Below, piece by piece: positions 30,714 to 41,017 of a DNA stretch of 64,000 nt; position 1 is the stretch's first letter; each line of letters starts with the position of its first letter. This stretch comes from Lojkania enalia (taxonomy: Eukaryota > Ascomycota > Dothideomycetes > Pleosporales): NCBI GenBank assembly GCA_010094045.1, contig ML986599.1, positions 118,787 through 182,786 of the forward strand, read 5' to 3'. The position numbers were made by a program, and so were the translations under genes. The notes under the pieces were generated by a model. The model was given only the letters and a program-made list of their open reading frames with translations. It was not told the origin of the DNA and did no database searches.

Positions 30714-32443
30714 TGACATCCCACGTCACTATCTACAATGCCTCCGCGAGGAGTTTCAGAATTGCGACCAGTCCGGGAACATATCTTTCGGAAGTGAGGG
30801 ACGAGGCTTGCAAGAAATTTAATGTGAGCCCGGACCAATTCACCCTAAAGTAAGCGGAATCCTATAAAAGACGGCTAGATTTGTAGGGAGAATATGGGGA
30901 ATCGAGATTCAGTACCCAACTATCAAGCTCAACTTCGTTTATGACTTCCTCTATCAACGAAGAATTCTTCCATTTCCGCTCGGCTAACATTACTCTCAGA
31001 TATAACAACAAGCCCATCTCTCTTTCACAACAAATCCGACTCGCCAATCTCGCGCAAGGCGCCCGACTAGAACTCGTCCAGGCCTCTCGCTCCCCCACCG
31101 TCATCTCGGTGGCCCTCCAACTCCCCGCAACAGAGAAAAGCATACGGTTGACGCAGAAGTTCGCCAGCAACACTTCATTATGGGAGATTCTGCGGTATTT
31201 TGAGAGTAGCGAGGGCACAAACTACAATTTCACACAGCGTGGGGTTCCCGAGATGAGCGGTACTTCAGGGGCCGGTAGACTCAACTATGAGATGCCAGTG
31301 GTCACCGTTATGCCAGGCCATAGGGAACAGTCGAGTTTTGTGGATTTGCAGCAGACGTTAAGTAAGCTAGGGTTCGATAGTGGATCAGCGCTTTTGAGGC
31401 TTAGCTTCAAGAATAGTGGTAAGCCGTTGGAAGAGGCCATGGCGGAGATCTCACAGTACTTCAAGGGTTCAGATGCTCCTGCAGCTAGCGCTCATTCCGC
31501 AAACCTAGATCAGTCAACTTCAATCCCTAACCCCGCCACCACTGGTTCTGAGGCATCAGAGTCTGTTGCAGGCGAGCCAGCCAAGAAAAAAGCGTCTGAA
31601 CTAGAGCCAATGGATGTCGATTCAAAGCCCTCCGCTACGAAGGCAGAATCAACACCGGTGCCCAACACTAGCAAGCTTGGACCCATAGCCACTCAGACAG
31701 AAAATACTCCGCCAGGTGCCGCTTCACCACCTGTATCCTCCCCTCCCTCTACCGGTGGTCTTGACCGAAACGTTCAAATCTTCTCCGCACCAACGTCCTC
31801 CACTCCACAAGCCGCCCGCAACACCTTTAACGCAAATGACTACGTCCCCACAATCGAGCATGCGAAAGCCCACCAAGCAGCCCTCCAATCCCAAACCCGC
31901 AACCAGCGTCTCCTCTCCGACAAAGAACTCGAAGCCGAGGAAGCCGCGCTCCAGGAGAAGCTCAAAGCCGCCGCTGAGAAAGGAGGTTCATTGCGTATTC
32001 GCATGCCCGATCAAACAATGATCCAAATGGACATTACAAAGTCTGACACAGCACAAGTCCTCTATGATTTCGTGGAGCAATTCCTCGAATACAAGGAGCC
32101 CTTCCAACTCAAATACGTTGGTGCCAAGGGCCAGCAAGTCCTTATTCCGCGCTCGCAGTCTCGACTTATCCAGGACCTGCGGTTCAGTGGTAGGGAGGTC
32201 GTGACGTTTATTTGGGATGAAAAAGCGAGTAGCGAGGCGCGGTTGAGTAGGAAGACGTTGAGTAGGGAGTGGGCGGATAAGGCGCAGAGGCTGGAAGTCA
32301 GGGAACCGGTTGCTGAGGAGGAGAGGCAGGAACAGGGACAGATGGTCGGGAAGAGTGAGGGGAAGAAGAAGGCGGGTGGTGGCGATGAGGATAAGGAGAG
32401 TAAGCTGAAGAAGATTCTGGGTAAGGGGTTGTTTAAGCGGTGA
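30713..32443 (+). CDS. UBX/TUG-like p97 (Cdc48) cofactor, ASPSCR1/Ubx4 family
   Basis: Exons 30713-30849 and 31000-32443; intron 30850-30999 (GTAAGC donor, GGCTAAC branch, CTCAG acceptor); 526 residues. The N-terminal TUG-type ubiquitin-like domain spans residues 1-80 (SHVTIYNASARSFRIATSPG, SLSQQIRLANLAQGARLELV). The middle is disordered, Ser/Pro-rich (residues 185-300). A helical Glu/Lys stretch precedes the UBX domain near residues 370-450 (GGSLRIRMPDQTMIQMDI, VLIPRSQSRLIQDLRF). The Lys-rich end KKILGKGLFKR may be a nuclear or membrane-binding tail. Yeast Ubx4 and human ASPSCR1 bind and remodel the AAA ATPase Cdc48/p97. Its start overlaps the stop of a 69-codon upstream ORF. Confidence 0.87.
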
Positions 32444-33775
32444 GAGGTGGATGGTAGTTCATATTCAGAGGGATGCTGGAAAGACGATGAGGTGCTACAG
32501 GTGGTGTGGCGTAGATACTTAAATGAATAGAGGGGTTACTGAGGGGTTAGGTATTATGAGCTACGATATATGCTTTTCAGGCTATTAGTCCCATGGGTAG
32601 TCGGTGGTTAGCATAGTTTGTCCTCGACCTATGGTTCGTACCCCTAGCAAACTTTGAGCTTCATACTATCATTTATGTCCACACCTATCTATTACTCTTT
32701 CAGTGATACACAAAACTTGCGCGTGAATGGATTCGTCGCGGTATTGTAGATATATATTAGCATTTCTGACCTGAGCACACGGACTGGTTGAAAGATAGGG
32801 AATTTAGAGAGAAGTTATAATAACTGTTCTAGCTAAATGTATGTACGAAGAACAAGAAGTTGATAACAGTCTCGATACGCAACAACGATAGTAATCCCGC
32901 ATAATCTTACATTCTCGTTCATACTATACCCTGGCATTGTCCGCAAAGTAGTAGTATTCGACAAATGTGTGTTCTAGATTACAGGAGATACGTCTACGTA
33001 CCTAATATGCATATTACTCAGGGATCTTAGAACAGGACGCGGCGTTGGACTCATATGTCAGAAATTATAGGTAATTGATCTCGCACACTTAGTCTTAAAG
33101 GGTAACATGGAAGGAATCGCCTTGTATCAGCCGCTCTCTGAAAGGACCATCACTACACCGAGAATTCGTGCGTAGAGATATGCGTTTTGGTTCAGGTTTT
33201 GATGGAGCTGTGGTTTTGGAGGGATGGGATTAAATATTTGACATCTAGCAAGGTTTAAGCGACGGTCAATTTTATGATCAGGTGGCTATCCGGATGAATA
33301 GAATGATTACATGAATATACGGGATTCACGTTGGTGACAAAATTAATGTGGAGAATTAGAGCAGCAGGAACTTCATACAACAAGCGTCGTAGGGTGACGT
33401 GCTTAGGACGCTTCGATGAAGAGCTTTCCTTACCCAGGTCAGATGCCATATCGTGGGACTTAGCAATAAGAGGTTTTCAAGACGGGGGATGGCGATCTAC
33501 GCTCACGTCCAAAAATTGCAGAACTTCCACAAGCACGTATATTATCAAGACGTACAACACGGTGTGAATTGATCTTCACATTTTCATTTTTTTAGAATGA
33601 CACTAATTGGTATTCGTCCATCACGCCTTCTACTTATCCTTCTCCTCACTATGCCATCCGCATTTTTAAAATGTGAAAGATTTCCGAAGTCGTTATGATC
33701 AATTCACCGGTCCGTTTCCGTTAAGAGACCGAACACCCAGAGAGAAGCGGAAAACGTCCCCGATTTGTAGACAGT
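32444..33775. other. AT-rich convergent intergenic region
   Basis: 1.3 kb between the 3' ends of the UBX gene (plus) and eL36 (minus). AT-rich, particularly 32700-33300. Short frames (33255-33567) have no features. No gene, RNA or repeat called. Confidence 0.5.
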
Positions 33776-34503
33776 TTAGTGACCAGCGCGCCTAGACTCG
33801 GCGATGATCTTGGTCATCTCGTCAACCTTCCTCTTAGCGCGGCCGAAGGTGCCGAGCTATGATATGTTAGTATGGATGTTTTGAGGGAAGAGACAGGTTT
33901 GGGTAGAGGGGCGGTCGAAATGAGGGGATTGGAGGGACGCAACGTACCCTCTTCTTTGCTAGACGGCGGGCACGTTTATCCTTAGAGTTTCGGAGCAATT
34001 CAATAACACGCTTCTCGTATCTAGTTCAGGGTGAGCATTATCATCGCGTATGCGGGTTCGAGAGTGGTATTTACGGTGCAAGTCTGGACAAAGGCAAAAG
34101 TTAGCATATTATTTCGACGATCAAAATCTCCCAATAATTGTCAAAATTCGACTCCGAACATGGATTTTCCACAGGTCAAAGCAATCGCCAGCCCAGCATA
34201 AAGGGAGTGTGTGCGCAACGTACCCAGCAACCTCACGGGTGATCTCCCTTACGAACGCAGTCCTCTTCGACAAGAAACCCTTCCTCCGTGAAATTTTAGG
34301 AGCCGGCGTTCGGGGGGTGACCTCTATGCATCTCCGTTAATATTCGATCCTCCATCGCACAATCGCTCTGGCGGGACAAGGTGAACGTACTATGGCCGGC
34401 ATTGAGGCCGAGGACGAGGCCTGTAAAAGGTCAGCAGATAATTCTGTCGCTATATTGAAGATAAATCTTGCGCACCGGACTTCTGCTTGACTTCCTTGGG
34501 CAT
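33776..34503 (-). CDS. RPL36: 60S ribosomal protein eL36 (RPL36), six exons
   Basis: Exons, in transcript order: 34476-34503, 34391-34420, 34224-34323, 34075-34083, 33948-34020 and 33776-33856, total 321 bases and 106 residues. The product begins MPKEVKQKSGLVLGLNAGHK and contains PKISRRKGFLSKRTAFVREI, GLAPYEKRVIELLRNSKDKR and LGTFGRAKRKVDEMTKIIAE, all hallmarks of eL36. Exon 4 is only 9 bases (ACTTGCACC), supplying part of the invariant GLAPYE; it is bounded by TTGTCCAG and GTAAAT. Introns are 55, 67, 140, 54 and 91 bases. eL36 is a structural protein of the large ribosomal subunit. High intron density is usual for ribosomal protein genes of moulds. No intron-encoded snoRNA was recognised. 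Confidence 0.92.
34075..34083 (-). other. RPL36: 9-nt microexon of RPL36
   Basis: Nine bases between two introns that, when included, complete the conserved AGLAPYEKR segment in frame. If skipped, three residues of this segment are lost but the frame is kept (nine is a multiple of three). Confidence 0.75.
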
Positions 34504-36135
34504 GGTGGTAGTCGTGCTGTTGGGTTAGTTGTCAGTCGTGAGGTTGCAAAGTTCGAATGTAATTTTGGGCTTGACGCTCGGCACTGTGGAAGCGAGTGCG
34601 CGCGCTAAGCCTCATTAGATTAGCACGTGACTATTTCTAGACCCTCCCGCATGGCCTGCCAGGCCGACATCCGGATATCCACGATTGTCCGCATTTGTAT
34701 TTCTATGTAGAGTAGCAGTTATGCTATACTAGCATTAGCTTTTGGTCCCAGTCTGTTTGATACTGAACTAATGTTGGAAGGAATGGTGGATAATATTTTT
34801 AAGAACAGTATGGTTGACTATGGCTTCCAGTATGACAATACCAGTAATATCACTCTAAACATATCTCGATGCCTATGATAAATGCGTGAATAGTTCTAGT
34901 TAAATTTTGGTTGAGGTCTTGGATGTGTATTATTGGGCACACGTCAATGGTTGAGAACAGTTCACGGATGGTGCCTTCCGTTGAGACAATCGCTCCTTCG
35001 CTCACACAAGACACTTCGCATCATCACCTAAATTCCTTTCAAGACTCTCCTCATACTTGCATCTACTTTCTACCTTGCATGCTTGTTTATGCGCCAATTC
35101 CTTCTCGAGAGTAACGTAAAACGCCTTGTCACCGAGCGGAAACACAGGCTCCTCACATGGACTATGCGAATCTACCATACAGAGCGTCTAGCACCCGACA
35201 GTTCGAAGGCAAAGATTTCCTATAATGTTCCGTGTCATTGATTTTCTACCGAATCAAAATATTTTGCGCAGCGCCGACTGCTCTCGATATCTAATTGGGC
35301 TACTCATGAGCTTGCTACTAGTTCTTGCCTTCATTGATGCGTCAGGCAAGGTTGTGAAGTTTGCAAAGAAGCGAGGGAACTGAAAGATAGGGAAGAAGAA
35401 GTCAAAATAGTGAAAAATAGTGAAAAATAGAAGAGACGAGGCCAAGGCTCTAATTGATCTTGTCATGAGCGAAGTGCTTCACCACGATAGGTATGTGACT
35501 TCACTGCGATAGCCGTTAGTTTACTTAGGAAGTAACGAAAGGACGGAAGAAAAACATTATCTTACAATTGCTTTAACATTATGAGTATTAATATATTTCT
35601 CATCTGTTGGCACGATACCAATCCAAAGCCATCTTCATAATCGCCTCAATTCTAGTTCCTTTATCTAAATCCCTGGTATGCTCTCTATATCGTTCTTTTA
35701 TTTTTCGATATCGCCAACATGTCACACGCAAATCGAATGTTCAAGGTACTCGCCATCTATAATCTAGTACTATCCTTCATGTTAAGAGAAAGTTTTCTTC
35801 TAAATGCTAGTTGTAGGCCAGTGCTCGATCGAATTACATTACGACTTGAAAGAATAGAAGACCATTTGACGGTCCACAAGAGCGATGAAAGATAGATCAT
35901 ATCACTGATGAGATCTGCAGCAAATGCCTTCATTTCTGCGACCACCTCTACCAATTCCTTTTCATTTTTTTTCTCGGTACTCTACTCATCGCCTTATCTG
36001 GCGTAACATCGCATTACCCAAAGATATTTGAAAACGTCGCTGTTAAGACACGGTATAATACTTCTATCTTGTACTTTCAACCCAGCTCTTTACAAGAGCA
36101 TTGATGGAATCGATTAGGTACAATCGGATGGACGG
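34504..36135. other. AT-rich gene-poor region
   Basis: 1.6 kb upstream of RPL36, strongly AT-rich after 34700, with T-rich and A-rich runs. No intact gene. The eL36 promoter must lie in the first few hundred bases. The rest grades into the ankyrin pseudogene and looks like degraded accessory sequence. Confidence 0.5.
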
Positions 36136-37503
36136 TTGATCTATTTAGAATCTGCGTTTCCAACCATTCGATCAGAAACCGGCAAGATCTTTACTATGGC
36201 CACTATAGGTGATCTTAAAGACATCAAGCTGTCACTAGTCCGGGCCGAAGCTAGTCCATGGGACATTGATAGGGACGGCAATTCGCTCCTGTGGGGATAT
36301 ATTCTAGAAGTATATTGAATAGTGATTCTAATGATGAGTTAATGTGCAATATCGGCGTTCAACTCGAATATTGAAGAATATTGTGCTCTACTTCTAAATA
36401 CAAATGCGAAACCGCTCCGTGACAACGAGGGAGCTCTGGGGAGGCTTTTGGCAACCTGCACAATTGCGTGGAGACTCATCAGAAATGGTTGGGGGATTAG
36501 TAATAAAGGATCAGTTGCATGCAAACTCACCAGAGATCAAATGAGGATCAATGAAGGAACAGGGAGTTTCAGAGGGTACCTCACGAACAAAGTCTGGCCA
36601 TTGCACCTCACCTTCAACAAGCCAGCTACCATTAATAAGATCACAGCCAGCAACCAGGATATTCTCACTCTTGCGAATATTACTTACACACCCTTGTACT
36701 AGAATGAGAACTTTAGATTAAGACCTCTAAACGAGAGTGAAGACGCGGTTGTAAGGATGATAAAATCTAGAAAACAATGTTATTGGCAAGCCAGAAATTA
36801 TATCTTTACAGCATTTTGACATGGGAACTTATCCTTGGACGCAGGATAACAGTCAGTTCATTGAGGAAATCACCCATGAGAATTATCAAACAATCGAATT
36901 GCATCCCTCCGGCTCCGTACTGGAAGGCTACTAAGAAGGGATTGGTTTGCAGAATGAACGTGGTCTCACTGCATTGCATTGTGCCGCATATTATAACCAC
37001 ATTAAAAGTCTCAGCCTTCTATTGGAGGCTGGAGTAGATTGCTGGATTAAAATTTTCAAGGGGTATAGCATTTTACATTCCGCTGCTGCGAATGCGGGAG
37101 CAGGAGCGACAGAGATCTAGCGGAAGGATCGAACTTATGGAATGCCCATCAACTACGACGTCCAAGGAATGTGAATCTAGATACCAAAGACAGCCTAGCA
37201 GAGGCATTAAATTTAGAGAATACATATCTTTCGCAGTTGGTAAGTAAATGATCTTCGCGCAGAAATCACGAGATTCTCGACGCGAATCGGCTGCTTTTGT
37301 CGAGCTGGGTGACATTCCAAAGTCGGCGCGATGCCTGGATAGGCTACCGCGGAGGATTGGGAAAAGAGGAGGATAGCCACTGGCGGGTCTTTAAGCCGGA
37401 TGCTGACTCCAACAGCTCAGAAGTCGTCCGTGTCTATAGGGGTTTCAAGGAAGAAATCATCCCAAGCGTAGTCGAGAATTTCCAAGAAATACTGAAGCAA
37501 TGA
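36136..37503 (+). pseudogene. Degraded ankyrin-repeat protein gene
   Basis: Several plus-strand segments read ankyrin-type protein in different frames separated by stops. Near 36196: ATIGDLKDIKLSLVRAEASP and DIDRDGNSLL. At about 36945-37120: ERGLTALHCAAYYNHIKSLS, LLLEAGVDCWIK, KGYSILHSAAANAGAG, then a TAG. Near 37300-37503 a last frame ends FKEEIIPSVVENFQEILKQ. The TALHxAA and LLLEAG consensus is unmistakable, but no single open gene can be built with splice sites. AT-rich flanks and TA-rich stops suggest repeat-induced mutation or drift. Ankyrin proteins are expanded in many mould genomes and often lie in such islands. Confidence 0.65.
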
Positions 37504-37857
37504 ATGCTGGAATATGAGGACGCTGTCTGATTGTTCGGTGTTAAGAACAAAAACTGATCCTCCATTTCCTCCTTCACTAGGCTGTTTCTCCAAAGCAAGT
37601 ATTCTACATCGAATTGCGAATTGATATTGTTTATCCCTAGAATCAACAGTCTTCAATCTAATACATTATCTACAGAATATGTGTAAATGTGCAAAAGTTT
37701 ATATCAAAACCCAAACGCTTAGACATGCCGCTAGAAACATCAAAATGCAAAAAAACCCGCTCGTTGCCGTAAACCTTTTCACATGACTCGTTCTACGCAT
37801 GCAAAACAAAAGAAATGACGAAAGGGAAATTTGCACACGAGATGATCTACCTCTTGC
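37504..37857. other. AT-rich spacer downstream of the Sfk1-like gene
   Basis: About 350 AT-rich bases between the ankyrin pseudogene and the stop of the Sfk1-like gene; it should include the latter's 3' UTR. Nothing else is seen. Confidence 0.45.
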
Positions 37858-38780
37858 CTAGAAATTCTGTGACGACGGTACATTCTCTGGAGGTTTAGGG
37901 TATATGGCGCCATTCGCATACCCATTCGTCGCTCCATTAGCATACCCATTTCCCCCACCACGATAATACGCTTGCCCATCAGCCACTGCATCCCCATTCC
38001 CCATCTCCATATCTACAGTCTGACGACTCTGATGATGCTTCGTCCTGGTCGCCGGCATAAAATCAATGAAAAAGCTCAGCACATAAAAGAAGAAGATGAA
38101 CGCAATGACCCACTCCAGCACCGCAGCCGCATCCCACTTGTTCTGGTTCTGGGTGACGCCAAAGGCGACGGCGAGCGCAATCTCGACCAGGATGAAGAAG
38201 AGCTTGATCCAGAAGGAGTAGCGCAGGATGGAGTGCTCGCGGAAGTGGATGCCGAGGCGCTGGTACTCCCAGCAGATGAAGATGGCGCTGATGATGTAGC
38301 CGGCGATGAAGAGAACGAGGAAGCCGTTGTGCAGGCGCGGGTGCCGCAGCGTGTCGAAGATGGAGAGCAGGATCAGGCCGGCGGCTCCGGCGATAGCGGC
38401 GATGATGCTGCAGATGCTGTATAGCTTTTGCCAGATGGAGGTGTTGGGGGCGAGACGGCCCGTGTGGCGTAACCAGCGTTCGAGGATGAAGGCTAGGTCG
38501 AAAGAGATGACGGTTACGGCGGACATTGCTATGAAGAGGGGCTTGAGGCCTTGCGCGCCGACGTCTATGTGCCATGTTAATATGTCGGGATGAAGATAGG
38601 GAATTCGCAGGAGAGAGAGTGTATTGGCATACCAGAGATGTATGCTATGTGCTGCGCGGGATTCATTGACGAATAGTGAGGATACCCTTGGACTGACCAT
38701 GTCGCGATCATAGCAATTAACATGGCGAGCCACACGCATGCTGAGAATATGGGAACTATCCAGTAGGATACAAACCACAT
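37858..38780 (-). CDS. Frag1/DRAM/Sfk1-family membrane protein
   Basis: Exons 38633-38780 and 37858-38564; 68-base intron (GTATGC donor, GCACATAG acceptor); 284 residues. It begins MWFVSYWIVPIFSACVWL, the family's N-terminal helix, and has about six transmembrane segments up to residue 225 (LFIAMSAVTVISFDLAFILE, FLVLFIAGYIISAIFICW, FWIKLFFILVEIALAVAF, VIAFIFFFYVLSFFIDFM). An RHTGRLAPN-type loop follows helix 2. The cytoplasmic tail is Gly/Tyr/Asn-rich with a YANGATNGYANGA-like repeat. Yeast Sfk1 is a plasma-membrane protein acting with the PI4-kinase Stt4 and in lipid asymmetry; the same role here is inferred. A longer frame from 38877 lacks this N-terminus and reads through the intron. Confidence 0.87.
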
Positions 38781-41017
38781 GCCGAATGGAAGATAACTGG
38801 ATATTGAGGATGAGGATGATGCGGGTGGGGGGAGGGCGTTTGAACCCAGCGGGTTGCCAATTCACCAAAGCTTCCAAAATGGTGTGGTTGACGATGTCAA
38901 TGAGGTCGCGTGCTATCGGGAAGGCGCGCGTGTGGTTTTCGTCTTACTTGGGAAGGAAATACAGAGGGGGACCAAGGAAATCGGGGATAGAGAAGAAAGC
39001 TTGGTTTGGGAATCAGGACCCTTGGTATACTAGACTTGAGCTATACTGGAAAATAATATCTCAAGAGCACGACGATGGTTTGGTTAAAATGTACCTTTCG
39101 TCCAGGGCAGCGTGAAATCCGTGACGTCACCCCATGATGTAGACGCCAAGGCCGCAATGTTCCGGCACGGACGAAAGCCTGGGTGGATCTCCGTTACGAC
39201 CGGCTCGAGGCGAAGCATAGGGAATAATGTGCCTCTGCCGCGGACTCGGGGATATCTTGGTTGGAGCTTGCAAAAAGAAAGTTGCTTCTTGGCAGGGGTG
39301 AGGTTGATGGCCGAGGGCCATTAATAACAATAGGAATTGTGCGAGTGTCACGGCGGGAGATCTGACATCGGCGGCTGTGGCGCTGGTGGTCTCTCTGTGG
39401 CGTTCAGGGGCCAATGGAGCTGGGACTCTTCGATTTGCAATTTGCGGGATTGTTCTCAGGCCAGATTCTTCTTCTACCGCCGCCAGTAGCACAGTCTCTC
39501 CTCTCCCTCGTGGAAGGCTCGGAAAGCCGAACCGTCAACCGCATCTGGTGACAAGCCATGTGTATAGATATAGATGGCGATGCCAATTTCGCTTGGAAAC
39601 AAGGCACGGGTGCAAGATGAGATCTTGCTACTTTATCTTGATTTCGGAACTGGGAGGAAGACGAAGCCAGCACAATCCCGTATTCTTTAAGTTGCGATTT
39701 GCGACCCGGCGAAGGTGCCCAGCCAACACAGCTATGATTGCTATGATTGCCATGATTGCCATCCGGTATATATTTGAAGCGGCGGCTACGGCTATTCCAC
39801 GCATAAAGCTGTTTCGCATTCAGGAAGGAGAGCTCGCTTCAAGTCTCTCGAATTGCAGGGGCGGGATGAATATAGGTGCCTAGGAACCTTGTCCACTCTC
39901 CCATTCACGCATTCCTTTCGCGGAATGGCAAGCGAGGCGGATCATGGCTTGTAATTTCTGCTCCTGTTGGCATCGAATCCGGGTTGTGTACGAAGTATGT
40001 GAGAACAACTTGGGGCAGGCGAAATGCATCTGCGACGCTTTCTTCGCCTAAGAACTTCGAGCCCGAAAGCGGGTCTTCGAAAAGCTCTCTGCAAAGCGGT
40101 ACGCGCCCTAGTATAGGCAGAGAGAGCAAGCAACTGGCTGAAGCTGGTTCATGCAAGAAAAGCAGGTGATGGTTATGCATCCTGCATGTCTCATACCGTA
40201 CGTGACGACGACGGCACTCGGCATGATCAGACGAGCCGACAATCTGTTATGACAACGGCAGTCCTAATATAGGACCGTGTACGGCATGGGTGCAGACGGA
40301 TGGACAAGAGCGATCGATGATGGGAAAGTTGAAATTTGCGGAAAGCGGATCCTCGACTGGCCGTGAGATGAGGCCCGTCCGTGCCAGCGAAACTGGGCAA
40401 AAGGCAGAATGAAGACGCGGCGTTGCAGGCCTTAGATCAACTGTCGCAGTTCCCGATCCAGCCAGATCCCCTCCAGGATCAAGGGTTAGGCTACGCATGC
40501 GCCTGGCAACGGCGTCTTGATTGGCTTGCAATTGCCAGCTATCGTGCGTCCTGATTGGCGAACTGGTTCCATCCGCGATACGCAAGGGCCTTGCATGGCT
40601 GGTTTCATGCTGGGGGAGGGAGCTCTTCCCAGTTTGTTTACCTCCACTCCTCACTCCACCTTGTCTAGTCCGCAGACTCGTAATCCTACATCCGCCCTGT
40701 CGGCCGTATTCACCGGGCCATTTAACATCCTGGACGCCTCGAGAAGGGTGCCACTTGAGCTTCTCAACAGACTTGAGCCATGAGTTCGTTGTTACATTAT
40801 TTACAGTAGCTCTTCGCAGCTCCCATCCCAGCCCTCACACTCGAGACAGCTTCCTCAGGCAACTAACTATAGGTGGGCACATTCTCATATAGCCTTCCCC
40901 TCGTTTATGCTCCTTAGAACTAACATGTATTTTATTAGTCTCTGCCTCAAATGCTAGATTCTTGATCGGCCGTTGGCCTTCGCACTCATCGAGTCCCAAA
41001 GCGCAACCGTACCCAGC
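38781..41017. promoter_or_regulatory. 2.2 kb divergent intergenic region
   Basis: Between the Sfk1-like gene (minus) and the MGNAQS gene (plus). Many frames overlap on both strands (for example 39377-39883), none with a recognisable domain. It must contain both promoters. A 9-bp microsatellite lies at 39732-39761. Confidence 0.45.
39732..39761. repeat. 9-bp microsatellite (CTATGATTG-type)
   Basis: Three consecutive near-identical nonamers: CTATGATTG, CTATGATTG, CCATGATTG, then CCAT. Short and in non-coding sequence. Confidence 0.7.

Noticed and set aside
37858..38877. Unspliced 339-codon version of the Sfk1-like protein
   Set aside because: Its N-terminal 80 residues are in the wrong frame for the family, while the spliced start MWFVSYWIVPIF matches it.
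39377..39883. 168-codon plus-strand frame
   Set aside because: Composition is that of random sequence, it includes the ATGATTGCC microsatellite, and no domain or intron supports it.
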